Shown: positions 53,014 through 63,313, counted from the first letter of the stretch. The stretch is 64,000 nt of DNA from Ignavibacteriales bacterium (GCA_026390795.1 JAPLFG010000003.1:2046001-2110000), one strand, 5' to 3'. Program-made: numbers and translations. The notes: generated by a model not told the origin, from the sequence alone.

Positions 53014-54631
53014 GAAATGTTAATAGAATATCACTTGTATTCAATTTTTAAAACAATATTACTGAGTGAGATAGAAAATTTGCAAGATATTTATAACTAA
53101 AACCATCTACTTAGGAGGCTAACATGAAAAGACATCTATTATTTTTAGTGGCTTTGGTTTTTTTTACAATGACGTTTGAAGAACTTTATGCCCAATGGAC
53201 TGTATGGGATTGTAGCACTCTGCCAGAAGCAACAACAACGAATGGTATACTATGGACCAAATCTGATGTCTCGACATCAAGCCTATGGAGTGTAATTGAT
53301 GACCCGAGTATTTCCGGGAATAAGTTAAATAAAATCAACGAATTAATTGGTGATCGGAAAGAATCATGGCTAAATAACTGGGCAGCAGTAGCTAACCCGA
53401 CAAAAGGAATAACTTGCGTTTTTCGAGTTAGGGCATCAGATGAAATAATTGCAGCAACAAAAGTTGCTGGGACAAACTATTGTTTCTGGTATGTATCCTT
53501 GAGAGATGGCGCTTACCGTATGGATTTAACTCTTAATTATCCTGATTCACTATACGCTGAAACAAATGCAAAACTTAAGGTTAGTATTCCAAATCCTACA
53601 GCATGGCACATCTTCCGTTTTACATTAAAGGGTGACCAGGTGAATGTTTATATGGATGAAAAGTCTACACCTGTTCTTACGGCGACAGCTGGTGCTAACA
53701 CAAACAATTATATCAAAGTAGGTGATACAAGCACTGCTGGACTTTTTGGTGCACTTTATGATTGGCTAATTTGGGATTTGGGCGGCGCTTATGCACCAGG
53801 ACAAGGAACACCCATTCCGACATCTCTAACCGGGTTAACTTCGGTAGAAGATTATAAACCAGAATTACCAACGGATTTTAGTCTTACACAAAATTATCCA
53901 AATCCATTTAATCCAACAACACAAATTTCTTTTTCGCTTTTAAATTCTGGCTTTACAACACTAACAGTTTACAACGCAATCGGTCAAACTGTTGCTAAAC
54001 TAGTTGATGAAGAGCTTTACAGCGGCACATATAAAGTTAATTTCAATGCTGTGAACTTACCTTCAGGCATTTATTTTTATCAAATTAAATCAGGAATGTT
54101 CAATCAGACTAAAAAAATGATGCTAATGAAATAGTATCAAACGGATCAAATAGGTACGCAATTTCTTATTTCTATTCCATTAATCTGCAGTAAAAAGCAG
54201 GATAAAGGAAGATAATTAGTTAAAAAAATTTTAAACCGAATGATTGTGTTATTCAAACGAGTGAGTTATGTCTAAAATAGTCTTAATGAGTAAATCTAAA
54301 TTATTATTTCTATTGGCCCTTAATTTATTTTTTTTATACGAACAAACTTCTGCAGAAAATGGATATGAATTCTGGCTCAGATACAGTAAGATTTCGGATG
54401 CGAAATTTTTGGCAGATTATAAAAATCTTTGCAAAGAAATTGTTGTTGCAGATAAAAACGATATTCTGAATTCTGCTCAGAACGAACTTGTTTACGGCAT
54501 TTCTAATATGCTGGGTGTTGAACTGAAAGTTTCAAATAATCCCTCCATTTCCGGTTCAATTATTATCGGTTCACTAGAAAAATCACCTCTCATAAAAGAA
54601 TTGCTATCTACAAAAATGCCCGAGTTTAATT
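52967..54631 (+). repeat. 1.7-kb tandem duplication, copy 2
   Basis: Second copy of the unit 51276-52962: PorV gene end, spacer with the same AGGAGG, paralogue 2 of the sorting-domain gene, and the first part of the GH67 gene, which in this copy continues into the full-length enzyme. Confidence 0.8.
53124..54134 (+). CDS. Secreted protein with type A sorting domain (paralogue 2)
   Basis: A 336-residue paralogue of the product of 51433-52464, with the same signal peptide (one residue changed), the same jelly-roll-like domain and a nearly identical sorting domain ending KKMMLMK. It lacks a 7-residue stretch (about positions 43-49 of paralogue 1) and differs by scattered substitutions across the N-terminal domain, with the sorting domain best conserved. 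Upstream sequence and AGGAGG are duplicated too. Both copies are intact, so the duplication may raise dosage or allow specialisation. Confidence 0.88.
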   Translation: MKRHLLFLVALVFFTMTFEELYAQWTVWDCSTLPEATTTNGILWTKSDVSTSSLWSVIDDPSISGNKLNKINELIGDRKESWLNNWAAVANPTKGITCVFRVRASDEIIAATKVAGTNYCFWYVSLRDGAYRMDLTLNYPDSLYAETNAKLKVSIPNPTAWHIFRFTLKGDQVNVYMDEKSTPVLTATAGANTNNYIKVGDTSTAGLFGALYDWLIWDLGGAYAPGQGTPIPTSLTGLTSVEDYKPELPTDFSLTQNYPNPFNPTTQISFSLLNSGFTTLTVYNAIGQTVAKLVDEELYSGTYKVNFNAVNLPSGIYFYQIKSGMFNQTKKMMLMK

Positions 54632-56397
54632 CACCCGATGCATTTGCAATAGTTTCGGTAAACATTAATAATAAAGTACATACAATCATAACGGGGATAT
54701 CCGATAAGGCAGTGCTTTACGGTGCTTATCATTTTTTAAGATTGATGCAAACAAATCAGCCAATTGCAAATCTTAATATACTTCAACAGCCGGAAAATAA
54801 ACTTAGAATGGTAAATCACTGGGATAATCCTTCAGGATCAATTGAGAGGGGCTATGCAGGTGAGTCAATTTTCCATTGGGATATACTTCCTGAGTTGGAG
54901 CAGAGATATACGGATTATGCGCGTATGCTGGCTTCAATTGGAATAAACGGTTGCGTCGTGAACAACGTAAATACAGTTAAACAAGATCTTACCGGCTGGA
55001 AACTTCTTACATTGCCTTACATTAAAAAGTTAAAAGCACTTGCCGATGTATTCAGGTCCTACGGCGTGAAATTATATCTGTCTGTAAATTTTTTCAGTCC
55101 GGTGGTCATAGGGAAGTTAAACACTGCTGATCCGATGGATCCGGAGGTTATTAAATGGTGGAGTGAAAAGGTCCGCGAGATCTATTCTCAAATTCCAGAT
55201 TTCGGAGGTTTTCTCGTAAAGGCCGATTCAGAGGGTGAGCCGGGTCCGATGAAATATTCGCGGTCTCATGCAGACGGCGCCAATATGATTGCTAATGCAC
55301 TCGGTCCGTACAATGGTTTACTGATATGGAGGGCATTTGTTTACGGTCATAATGATATGGACAGAGCTTCCCAGGCTTACTCAATATTTCACCCTGACGA
55401 TGGGGAATTTGCTGAAAACGTAATTATTCAGATTAAAAACGGGCCTATAGATTTTCAGGTTCGAGAACCAGTATCTCCCTTGTTTGGAGCAATGCCTAAA
55501 ACTAACCAGATGCTTGAATTACAAATTACTCAGGAATATACAGGACATTCAACACATCTTTGCTATCTGGTTCCTCAGTGGAAAGAAATATTAGATTTCG
55601 ATACATACTTAAATGGTAAAGAGTCGACTGTATCAAAAATAATAAGCGGGAAACTATTCAATAATAATAATACTGGTATTACAGGCGTTATAAATATAGG
55701 TTCTGATTCTAATTGGACAGGTCATTTATTGGCTCAGGCTAACACATTTGGTTTCGGACGTCTTACATGGAATCCATCGTTACCTGCAGATCAAATAACT
55801 GATGAATGGGTCAAAATGACTTTTGGAAATGATCAGAAAGTCGTTAAAAAAATTTCTAAAATGTTGCTGGACTCATGGTTAACATATGAAAGTTATACTT
55901 CACCGCTCGGTGTTGGAATGCTTTCTAATGGAAGTGGTGACATATCCCATTATTACCCGGCACCGGAAAAACGGGGGAAATTTCATCATGCTGATAAATT
56001 TGGTGTGGGTTACGACCGTACATCTGAAACAGGAAGCGGTTACGTCAATCAATATTCATCTACAGTCGCCACATATTATGGCAATATTAAAACATGTCCG
56101 GATGAACTTTTATTGTTTTTTCATCATGTACCCTATACTCATAAACTTAAATCAGGCAAGACTGTAATACAGCATATTTACGACAGTCATTTTGAGGGCG
56201 TAAATAAAGTAGAAAAGATGATAACGGAATGGAAATCCTTGAATGGTGAAATAGACGCTGAAAGGTTTGAACATATTCTGAAGAAACTGAAAGAACAGCT
56301 TGTGCAGGCTAAAATCTGGAGAGATTCTATTAATAATTATTTCTTCGGTCTTTCCGGAATTCCGGACGAACATGGAAGATTGGCAGTGAATAACTGA
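54268..56397 (+). CDS. aguA: Alpha-glucuronidase, GH67
   Basis: A 709-residue exported enzyme (signal MSKIVLMSKSKLLFLLALNL, cleavage near TSAEN; an in-frame ATG at 54286 is an alternative start). It has an N-terminal hexosaminidase-like alpha/beta domain (about 35-170), a TIM barrel (about 175-500) and a helical C-terminus. Catalytic residues of GH67 are in place: E322 in KADSEGEPGP (acid), D395 in GPIDFQ and E423 in ITQEY, with the 28-residue spacing of the family's D/E pair. It removes 4-O-methyl-glucuronic acid from the ends of xylo-oligosaccharides. Length fits the family. With the nearby pectinase and TonB receptor it points to glucuronoxylan or acidic pectin breakdown. Confidence 0.92.
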   Translation: MSKIVLMSKSKLLFLLALNLFFLYEQTSAENGYEFWLRYSKISDAKFLADYKNLCKEIVVADKNDILNSAQNELVYGISNMLGVELKVSNNPSISGSIIIGSLEKSPLIKELLSTKMPEFNSPDAFAIVSVNINNKVHTIITGISDKAVLYGAYHFLRLMQTNQPIANLNILQQPENKLRMVNHWDNPSGSIERGYAGESIFHWDILPELEQRYTDYARMLASIGINGCVVNNVNTVKQDLTGWKLLTLPYIKKLKALADVFRSYGVKLYLSVNFFSPVVIGKLNTADPMDPEVIKWWSEKVREIYSQIPDFGGFLVKADSEGEPGPMKYSRSHADGANMIANALGPYNGLLIWRAFVYGHNDMDRASQAYSIFHPDDGEFAENVIIQIKNGPIDFQVREPVSPLFGAMPKTNQMLELQITQEYTGHSTHLCYLVPQWKEILDFDTYLNGKESTVSKIISGKLFNNNNTGITGVINIGSDSNWTGHLLAQANTFGFGRLTWNPSLPADQITDEWVKMTFGNDQKVVKKISKMLLDSWLTYESYTSPLGVGMLSNGSGDISHYYPAPEKRGKFHHADKFGVGYDRTSETGSGYVNQYSSTVATYYGNIKTCPDELLLFFHHVPYTHKLKSGKTVIQHIYDSHFEGVNKVEKMITEWKSLNGEIDAERFEHILKKLKEQLVQAKIWRDSINNYFFGLSGIPDEHGRLAVNN

Positions 56398-56473
56398 GAT
56401 TTAAAAATACTAGCTAATTATGAATTGAAACTCAATCATTAAAATTTTTCGAAGACAAAATCCAGGTTCGAAA

Positions 56474-58045
56474 TTGAAAAAGGTGCTTATGAATATTATC
56501 AAATACTTTGTATTTCCGGTTTTTATTTTCCTTTTTTCATTCTGTAACGAAAATTTTACTGCGCCTTATGAACCGGAAGGTAAATCTGATATTGTATTTA
56601 GTGTAAAAGATTACGGTGCACTTGGAAACGGCCAAACAGACGATACACAATCAATAAATAAAACTATCATTGCATGCAGTGAAGCCGGGGGTGGAACGGT
56701 AAGATTTCCTGCCGGGGTATATGCGACAAATTCTATACACCTGCTTAGTAATATAACTCTTCAGGCGGATTCGGGTGCAGTAATTAAATCAATGAATACC
56801 GGTTTTGATCCCTGGGAAAGTAACCAGTTTGACGAAAACGTTATGGACCGCGCATATTATCATATTCAGGCATCTATGTTTTGGGGAGAAAATTTATCAA
56901 ACATAAAATTTACCGGTAAAGGTCTTATAGATGCCGGTGGATTAACCACGTCAAGTACTGTAAAACCCGGTCAGGGCGATAAAGTGATTGCCCTAAAAAA
57001 TTGCAGAAATATTGAAATCACAGATCTTTCATTTGATTATAAGGGTGGCGGCGGAGCTCATTATGTAATTCTCTTGACAGGTTGCGACAGCGTTAAAATA
57101 GACAATTTAAATCTGAAAGCTCGGAGAGACGGAATCAACATGATGAACAGCAGCAATATTTCTATAACTAATACACAAATTAATTCAGTAAGATACGAAG
57201 GCGGACTTGAGAAAGGCGGCGACGATGCAATCAAAATCGGAAGCGATTATTCACTCGGCGAGATAAGACCTACTTCAAATATATTTGTCAAAAACTGCAC
57301 TATTTCAGCCGGATGCAACGGTATTATGTTCGGCACAGAAACAATCGGCCCTATTAGCAACTGCACTTTTGAGGATATCCAAATAAATTTTGCCGGCAAA
57401 AACGGTTTGGGAATTACGTCCAATGACGGAAGCATAATAAATAACCTGACTTATAAAAATATAACTATGAAAAATGTTCTTTCACCGTTTTTTATTAAAG
57501 TATCCGACGTAAAAAGAATTCCGGCCGGTCAAAATTATATCACAGGCAGAATAAGTAATATCGTTTTTGAAAATATTACTGCGACAGAAATTTCAAATCC
57601 TATAAACGGAGAAATGAGCAATGTGATATGGGGAAAAGCAAACAGTCTAATTGAAAACATCGAATTCATAAATGTTAGTATAACCGTAAAAGGAGAACAA
57701 CCATTATCCAAAGCGAAAATTTACCCTCCGGAAAATGATGAAAGATTCCCTCAAAATTTAATTAAAGATATTCTTAAAGCACCGTTACCGGCCTACGCAT
57801 TTTATGTAAGGCATATTAAAAATGTGAAATTCAATGTTTGCAAAATCGATTTTGAAAAAAACGACAACCGTCCATCCTTCATCATAGACGATGGTACTGG
57901 CGTCACTTTGCATTCTGTGAATATGAGAAAGGGAACTGGTGCCGAATGTTTTGTTGAAATAAGAAATACTGTTACTGATTTTGTCATAAACGATTGTCCG
58001 GGACTTGCTGATGTAAATGGATCAATTACGAATAGGAAGTTTTGA
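56474..58045 (+). CDS. GH28-type polygalacturonase-like lipoprotein
   Basis: A 523-residue right-handed beta-helix enzyme. A lipoprotein-type signal (hydrophobic run then FLFSFCNEN) is followed by FSVKDYGALGNGQTDDTQSIN, the conserved start of pectinase/GH28 proteins, then FPAGVYATNSIHLLSN and many parallel beta-helix turns. RRDGINMMNS and GGDDAIKIGS carry the aspartates of the GH28 active-site region. The reading frame opens at TTG 56474; the ATG at 56489, behind AAAAAGG, is an equally good start. It likely cleaves galacturonide or related uronic linkages at the cell surface or periplasm. Confidence 0.82.
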   Translation: MKKVLMNIIKYFVFPVFIFLFSFCNENFTAPYEPEGKSDIVFSVKDYGALGNGQTDDTQSINKTIIACSEAGGGTVRFPAGVYATNSIHLLSNITLQADSGAVIKSMNTGFDPWESNQFDENVMDRAYYHIQASMFWGENLSNIKFTGKGLIDAGGLTTSSTVKPGQGDKVIALKNCRNIEITDLSFDYKGGGGAHYVILLTGCDSVKIDNLNLKARRDGINMMNSSNISITNTQINSVRYEGGLEKGGDDAIKIGSDYSLGEIRPTSNIFVKNCTISAGCNGIMFGTETIGPISNCTFEDIQINFAGKNGLGITSNDGSIINNLTYKNITMKNVLSPFFIKVSDVKRIPAGQNYITGRISNIVFENITATEISNPINGEMSNVIWGKANSLIENIEFINVSITVKGEQPLSKAKIYPPENDERFPQNLIKDILKAPLPAYAFYVRHIKNVKFNVCKIDFEKNDNRPSFIIDDGTGVTLHSVNMRKGTGAECFVEIRNTVTDFVINDCPGLADVNGSITNRKF

Positions 58046-58125
58046 AAAAAAATACATGTAATTGGCAATATGAGTTTATTCTAGATTGGCGGAGTTGCTG
58101 AATAAATAAATTCAGGAGATTGATG

Positions 58126-59883
58126 ATGCTCGTATATAAGAAAATTATCACGATCGCTGTTATCTTAGCGGTTTCAATTTTTAATCTAAGCTGCAACAAT
58201 GAAAGAGCATCAACCATTCCCCATAAAGTAATTGGGTGGAATATACTTTCCTCAAATAAAGAAAATGCTATTCAGGTTATTAATGCCTCAGTAAAATACC
58301 ATGTAAACCATTTACAACTTTCACATAACATCATTCGTGATTTAAGAGAAATAAAAAATCCCCCAAAACAAGAATTAGTTAACGAACTTATCGACGATGC
58401 GCACCGGAAGGGAATTCCTGAAGTTGTAGTTTGGGATCATGCTTTATACAACCTCGATTATTATCCCAAAGAATTCAGATCTGCTGAGGGTGGAAAAATT
58501 GATTTAGATAACCCTAATTTCTGGAAGTGGTTGAAACAAGATTACCGGAATATGCTCGAGTTAGTGCCAAAAGTTAATGGGATTGTTTTAACTTTTATTG
58601 AGACCGGTTCACGTATTGAAGATCAGTTCTCCTCTCGGTTTAAAACTTCAGAAGAAAAATTAGCTGCTTTAGTTGATAGTATTGCTTCAGTTATAATTGA
58701 TGAGCGGAAACTAAAACTCTATATCCGCGATTTTTCATATAATCGTAAAGAGTTGTCTGCACTTCTTAAATGTTTTGAACTTATTCAAAATCCCAAAATA
58801 ATTGTGATGTGTAAAGAAGTCCCTCATGATTTTTTTATCACCCATCCAATTGCATGGTGGGTTCAGGATATTAAATTTCCGGTGATTATTGAATTTGATT
58901 GCACACACGAGTTTAACGGTCAAAGTGTTGTTGCGAGTCTATTCCCCGAAATTCATTTTAAAAGGTGGGAATATTATCAATCTATCCCCAATGTAATTGG
59001 ATTTTCTATTAGAACGGACAGGTTTGGTTCTACGACAATAATTAATCGGCCGTCTGAAATAAATCTATTTGCTATTCATAGTTTAACTGAAAATCCAAAT
59101 ATAAATATGGAAACTATCTATAATAATTTTATTACTGAGAGATATGGGGAAAAAGTTTTAGAGCCTCTAAAATCAATATTCAAAAAGGCACCTGAAATTA
59201 TAACATCTACTTATTATACACTTGGACTGAACACAGCTAACCACTCAAGTCTGGATTTCGATTATCGTTCCATATATACACGCCATGTATCAGGCAGATG
59301 GATGGATAATCCATCAATCTCGATTAACCATGGAGTAAATAAGGAATTTCAATATTGGGTTGATATTGTGAATCACCTTTCTCCTTCGAAGTATAAAACA
59401 GATGACGAAAAGAATTCGAAAGAGATTCCGGAAGTAGTTGAGAATAATTGGATACAACCTAAAGAGTTAATGAATGAAGAGTATCTCTCGTATGTAATTA
59501 CTGAAAAAGAATATGGACGTAGACTTGCAACCGATGCGTTGGCAATGATTGGCAATTTAAAAGATAAATTCAAAGACCGGTCAAGCTATACTGATTTATA
59601 CAATACTTTTGAGCGCACGGAGCTTACGAGCAGACTATTTTTGGGAATGGCGAAGGCTTATTACGGTTACAGAATTTACATGAGGGGGCAATCATTCAGA
59701 ACCCAGGCTTTAGTTAAGACTATCGGTGAAGGTTTAAAAGATATCAGCAATGTCGCAGATAAAATTAAGAAATACGAAAAACCTTATCCTTTAGGACAAT
59801 ATGATTGGAAAAAAGATGCCGACATAGCAATGGATTTTTATGACAAAATAAACGGAAGCAGCTTAACGAGAATCTCAAATTAA
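58126..59883 (+). CDS. Divergent GH67-like lipoprotein (alpha-glucuronidase-related)
   Basis: About 585 residues from the ATG at 58126, 7 bp after AGGAG (TTG 58120 and ATG 58123 are too close to it). A lipobox lies at IFNLSC. The barrel parallels GH67: VNGIVLTFIETG matches the acid-bearing strand (E159), KLYIRDFSYN matches LLIWRAFVYG, VPHDFF gives D235, and IIEFDCTHEF gives E262, with the D/E spacing 27 against 28 in GH67. The N-terminal hexosaminidase-like domain is missing. It is paralogous to 61505-63238. Probably a uronic-acid-directed glycosidase of an uncharacterised family. Confidence 0.72.
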   Translation: MLVYKKIITIAVILAVSIFNLSCNNERASTIPHKVIGWNILSSNKENAIQVINASVKYHVNHLQLSHNIIRDLREIKNPPKQELVNELIDDAHRKGIPEVVVWDHALYNLDYYPKEFRSAEGGKIDLDNPNFWKWLKQDYRNMLELVPKVNGIVLTFIETGSRIEDQFSSRFKTSEEKLAALVDSIASVIIDERKLKLYIRDFSYNRKELSALLKCFELIQNPKIIVMCKEVPHDFFITHPIAWWVQDIKFPVIIEFDCTHEFNGQSVVASLFPEIHFKRWEYYQSIPNVIGFSIRTDRFGSTTIINRPSEINLFAIHSLTENPNINMETIYNNFITERYGEKVLEPLKSIFKKAPEIITSTYYTLGLNTANHSSLDFDYRSIYTRHVSGRWMDNPSISINHGVNKEFQYWVDIVNHLSPSKYKTDDEKNSKEIPEVVENNWIQPKELMNEEYLSYVITEKEYGRRLATDALAMIGNLKDKFKDRSSYTDLYNTFERTELTSRLFLGMAKAYYGYRIYMRGQSFRTQALVKTIGEGLKDISNVADKIKKYEKPYPLGQYDWKKDADIAMDFYDKINGSSLTRISN

Positions 59884-59993
59884 TTTGAACAACTCGCATA
59901 GATGTTTTATCAATACTAACTTAATTACTGGCAGTACAAATAGGGTCAGGTCAGCCCGATTCTGAAATTAATTTTTTTTAAACGAGGTGATGA

Positions 59994-61475
59994 ATGAAAA
60001 AGAAATTCTTAAAATTATCAATCCTTTTGATTCTATTGTTTGTATTTGGCTTCAACAGCAACGCAAATTGCCAGGCTCCTTACCAGGCCACTGGAATAAA
60101 AATCGGTGAAGTTACACAGCACAGCGCGATTATCTGGACAAGGCTTACGAAAAATTCAGAACGCAATATCGATGGAATACCATTTAAAATGATCAAAGGT
60201 AAAAAAAGCAAGGAAAATCCTGAGCATTATATCTACAGTGAACCGCAGATACCAGAAGGTCATTCATTGGATGAAATGCAGAATGTAGTCCCCGGTTCAG
60301 AGGGGCAGGTAAGGGTTCAATACTGGGTAAAAGGAAAAAAAGAAACCACTCTTAAAAGTACGCCCTGGAAAAAAGTGGATTCTGAAAAAGACTTCACACA
60401 TCAGTTCTCTCTTAAAGATCTTGAGCCATGGACTGAATACGAACTAGTAACGGAGTGCAGGATAGATGAAAAGAGTCCAGTAAGTGAGGAAGGAAAGATA
60501 CTGGGGAATTTTAAAACACCGCCAGAAGCAAAGGATGCTGAACCATTAAAATTTTCAATAATTACATGCCAGGCTTATTATCAACGAGATGATAGCCTGA
60601 ACGGTCATAAAATTTATAATGTGCTTAACGGGTTCAATCCTGATTTCTTTGTAATGACAGGCGATATTGTTTATTACGACAGACTTGGTCCGATAGCTAC
60701 GAGCAAGGAACTAGCAAGATTTAAGTGGAACAGAATGTATTCACTGCCTTTCCAGAGAGAATTCCATAAACATGTTTCAAGTTATTTTGAAAAAGACGAT
60801 CATGATACCTGGCAGGACGATTGCTGGCCTACTAAGAAAAATGACATGATGGGAGATTTCACATTCAAAGAAGGGCAGGATATATTTTTAGAACAGGTGC
60901 CGATAACAAAGCAAACTTACAGAACAATCCGTTGGGGCAAAGATCTACAGATATGGATGGTTGAGGGAAGAGATTTCAGAACTCCCAATACTATGCCTGA
61001 CGGACCGGACAAAACGATTTGGGGAAAAGAACAGAAAGAGTGGTTTAAGAAAACGGTTCAGGAATCGGATGCTACATTTAAACTTTTAATTAGCCCTACT
61101 CCGCTGGTTGGACCCGACCGCGAAAAGAAAAACGATAATCTGGCCAATAAAGGATTTAAACACGAAGGAGATGAACTAAGAAAATTCATCAGCAGTCAGA
61201 AAAATATGTTCGTCGTAACAGGTGATAGACACTGGCAATACGTATCTGTTGATCCTGAAACCGGGGTAAAGGAATTTGCGACCGGTGCAACTACCGATGA
61301 TCACGCAGGTGGATTCAGTATGGACCTGCGTGAACCGATGCACCTTTATTTAAATATTGTCGGCGGCTTTTTGTGGGGAAATATTGAAAGAGTTGACGGC
61401 AAACCGGTTCTTACTTTTAGTCATTACAGCGTTGACGGAAAAGTTCTTCACGAAGAAAAAATGATAGCAGAATAA
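59994..61475 (+). CDS. PhoD-like metallophosphatase
   Basis: A 493-residue exported protein (signal MKKKFLKLSILLILLFVFGF, cleavage near ANCQA). An N-terminal fibronectin/purple-phosphatase-like domain (about 30-170; GEVTQHSAIIWTRL) precedes a PhoD-type metallophosphatase core: FSIITCQAYY, MTGDIVYYD near residue 222, EKDDHDTWQDD near 268, and TGDRHWQYVS near 408 with the metal-binding His. A GAGGTGATGA ribosome-binding site precedes the ATG. PhoD enzymes hydrolyse phosphate mono- or diesters. Its place between two GH67-like genes suggests a sulfated or phosphorylated glycan substrate or a shared regulon. Confidence 0.88.
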   Translation: MKKKFLKLSILLILLFVFGFNSNANCQAPYQATGIKIGEVTQHSAIIWTRLTKNSERNIDGIPFKMIKGKKSKENPEHYIYSEPQIPEGHSLDEMQNVVPGSEGQVRVQYWVKGKKETTLKSTPWKKVDSEKDFTHQFSLKDLEPWTEYELVTECRIDEKSPVSEEGKILGNFKTPPEAKDAEPLKFSIITCQAYYQRDDSLNGHKIYNVLNGFNPDFFVMTGDIVYYDRLGPIATSKELARFKWNRMYSLPFQREFHKHVSSYFEKDDHDTWQDDCWPTKKNDMMGDFTFKEGQDIFLEQVPITKQTYRTIRWGKDLQIWMVEGRDFRTPNTMPDGPDKTIWGKEQKEWFKKTVQESDATFKLLISPTPLVGPDREKKNDNLANKGFKHEGDELRKFISSQKNMFVVTGDRHWQYVSVDPETGVKEFATGATTDDHAGGFSMDLREPMHLYLNIVGGFLWGNIERVDGKPVLTFSHYSVDGKVLHEEKMIAE

Positions 61476-61504
61476 TTAATTATTTTTATAAACGGATTGA
61501 ACGG

Positions 61505-63238
61505 ATGAAAAAAATTATTAAAGAATTCTTAATTTATTTTTTCATAAGTCTAAGCTTGGACTGTAATTTTATTGAGGCTCAATCCACAACCCCGTTTTCA
61601 ATGAACGGATGGCAATTCCACGAATATAATATACCAAAACTTGAAGAAGCTATTCTTAAAGCTCCTTCATACGGTGTAAATTTTCTTATTTTTTCACACA
61701 GACTTTTCCGCTCGGTTGAGGGATTTCTCGTCTCGGATGAAAATTTTGATCCGAAAAAAAAATATCCGCACCTTTCAAAATTGTATTCAGCAAGTGAAGA
61801 CCATACAAAACCTCATGCCGGCTGGCAGAGCGATTTGAAATACGTCGCCTCGCTCGCTAAAAAACAAAATATTCCTTACTATCTCTGGATTCATGAATTC
61901 GATGATATTCCCGAAAAATTTCTTACCGGCGGAGATGTGAATTTCGACGATCCCGGATTATTTCCGTACATCAAAGACAGGTATGAAAGACTGCTTAAAG
62001 TGATGCCCAATACGGCCGGGTTTGTTCTTACATTCCATGAAAGTAATTATAAATTATTCCGGAATACCGAAGTTAAATCAAAATACGATGTGCCAGAAAG
62101 AATTTACCGTTTGACAAAATTAATTTATGATGTTTTAAAAGAATATAATAAAAAGCTGATCCTTAGAAGCTTTTTTTACGAACCCAAAGAGATGCAGTAT
62201 TTTAAAATCGCTCTCTCAAGACTGCCCGATGATATTATAGTTATGAGTAAAACCACATTCCATGAATTCGATCCGTTCTATCCGCCGGACAGCATGCATG
62301 GAGAAGTGGGGAATAAAAAACATATCATCGAAATCGATCTCGGAGTTGAAAAGGCATTAAGTTCCGAAGGTGCGTATGCTCAAACTGAATATATCCAAAG
62401 ATTTGCAAGACGGGCAGCTGATAAAAAAATGGCAGGTATGGTGGGACGTGCAAGATTTCTCTGGGACAAACCGTTTGAAAATAGCCACGAAATAAATCTT
62501 TATGCGTTCTCCCGCTTCATGAAAGATCCCGCTTTGAGTGAAAATGAAGTTGCTGTTGACTGGGCACGGAAAAGATATAATGAGGCTGCCGCACCGTACA
62601 TTGCTTCCGCGCTTATCAGAACCCAATTTATAAATCATCACTGCAGATATCATCTGGGAGTATGGCTGACTAAATCAATCGGTTCTGAATGGGATGACTA
62701 TAAATACTACTTCGGTCATCCTACGGAAAGATCTATTTATAAATGGACTCTGGATCCGTCCGATAAGGAACTCGAGGATAAAATCTATCACCCGGATTTG
62801 GAATTTTACAATAAACTCATTGAAGAGAAAGAAGAAGTCATTAGACAAATAAATGAATCGTTTTCCGACATTGCAAAAGCTGAACTGCATCTGAAAACGG
62901 AACAGATTATGCCCCTGAAAAAGGAATTCGAATTTCTGATCGATGCCGCCCGTTTGTCCGCAGAATGGACTAAGGCTTATTTTGCACAGCGTTTATTCAT
63001 GGATAACCCGAAATCGGAGTATAGGATATGGGTTGAAAATGCTCTTAACGTTTTGGACAAAATGAACAGAATGCCGGGCGTAATTTATGGGATGAATAAT
63101 GAAACCGGGCACAGATATAATATCAACAAATTTATACTTGAAATGAAATGGCGCATTGCAAACAGGTCGCGGGCAATTAACGAAGACAAAAATATTCTGA
63201 GTAATATAAAAAATAAATTGGCTGTTGATATTAATTAA
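61505..63238 (+). CDS. Divergent GH67-like secreted protein (paralogue)
   Basis: A 577-residue exported protein (signal MKKIIKEFLIYFFISLSLDC, then IEAQS) related to 58126-59883 and, more distantly, to the GH67 enzyme. AGFVLTFHESN gives E179 at the acid position, KLILRSFFYEP matches the WRAFVYG strand, and TTFHEFDPF (D256) and IIEIDLGVEK (E282) match the D/E pair (spacing 26). The helical C-terminus resembles that of GH67. The ribosome-binding site is weak. Likely a glycosidase acting on uronic-acid-containing glycans; the exact linkage is unknown. Confidence 0.7.
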   Translation: MKKIIKEFLIYFFISLSLDCNFIEAQSTTPFSMNGWQFHEYNIPKLEEAILKAPSYGVNFLIFSHRLFRSVEGFLVSDENFDPKKKYPHLSKLYSASEDHTKPHAGWQSDLKYVASLAKKQNIPYYLWIHEFDDIPEKFLTGGDVNFDDPGLFPYIKDRYERLLKVMPNTAGFVLTFHESNYKLFRNTEVKSKYDVPERIYRLTKLIYDVLKEYNKKLILRSFFYEPKEMQYFKIALSRLPDDIIVMSKTTFHEFDPFYPPDSMHGEVGNKKHIIEIDLGVEKALSSEGAYAQTEYIQRFARRAADKKMAGMVGRARFLWDKPFENSHEINLYAFSRFMKDPALSENEVAVDWARKRYNEAAAPYIASALIRTQFINHHCRYHLGVWLTKSIGSEWDDYKYYFGHPTERSIYKWTLDPSDKELEDKIYHPDLEFYNKLIEEKEEVIRQINESFSDIAKAELHLKTEQIMPLKKEFEFLIDAARLSAEWTKAYFAQRLFMDNPKSEYRIWVENALNVLDKMNRMPGVIYGMNNETGHRYNINKFILEMKWRIANRSRAINEDKNILSNIKNKLAVDIN

Positions 63239-63313
63239 CACAATTTTAAAAATAATTACATTAATATTTATTCAATAACGGATTTATGATTTAACTAAAA
63301 TTTCGGAGAATGT

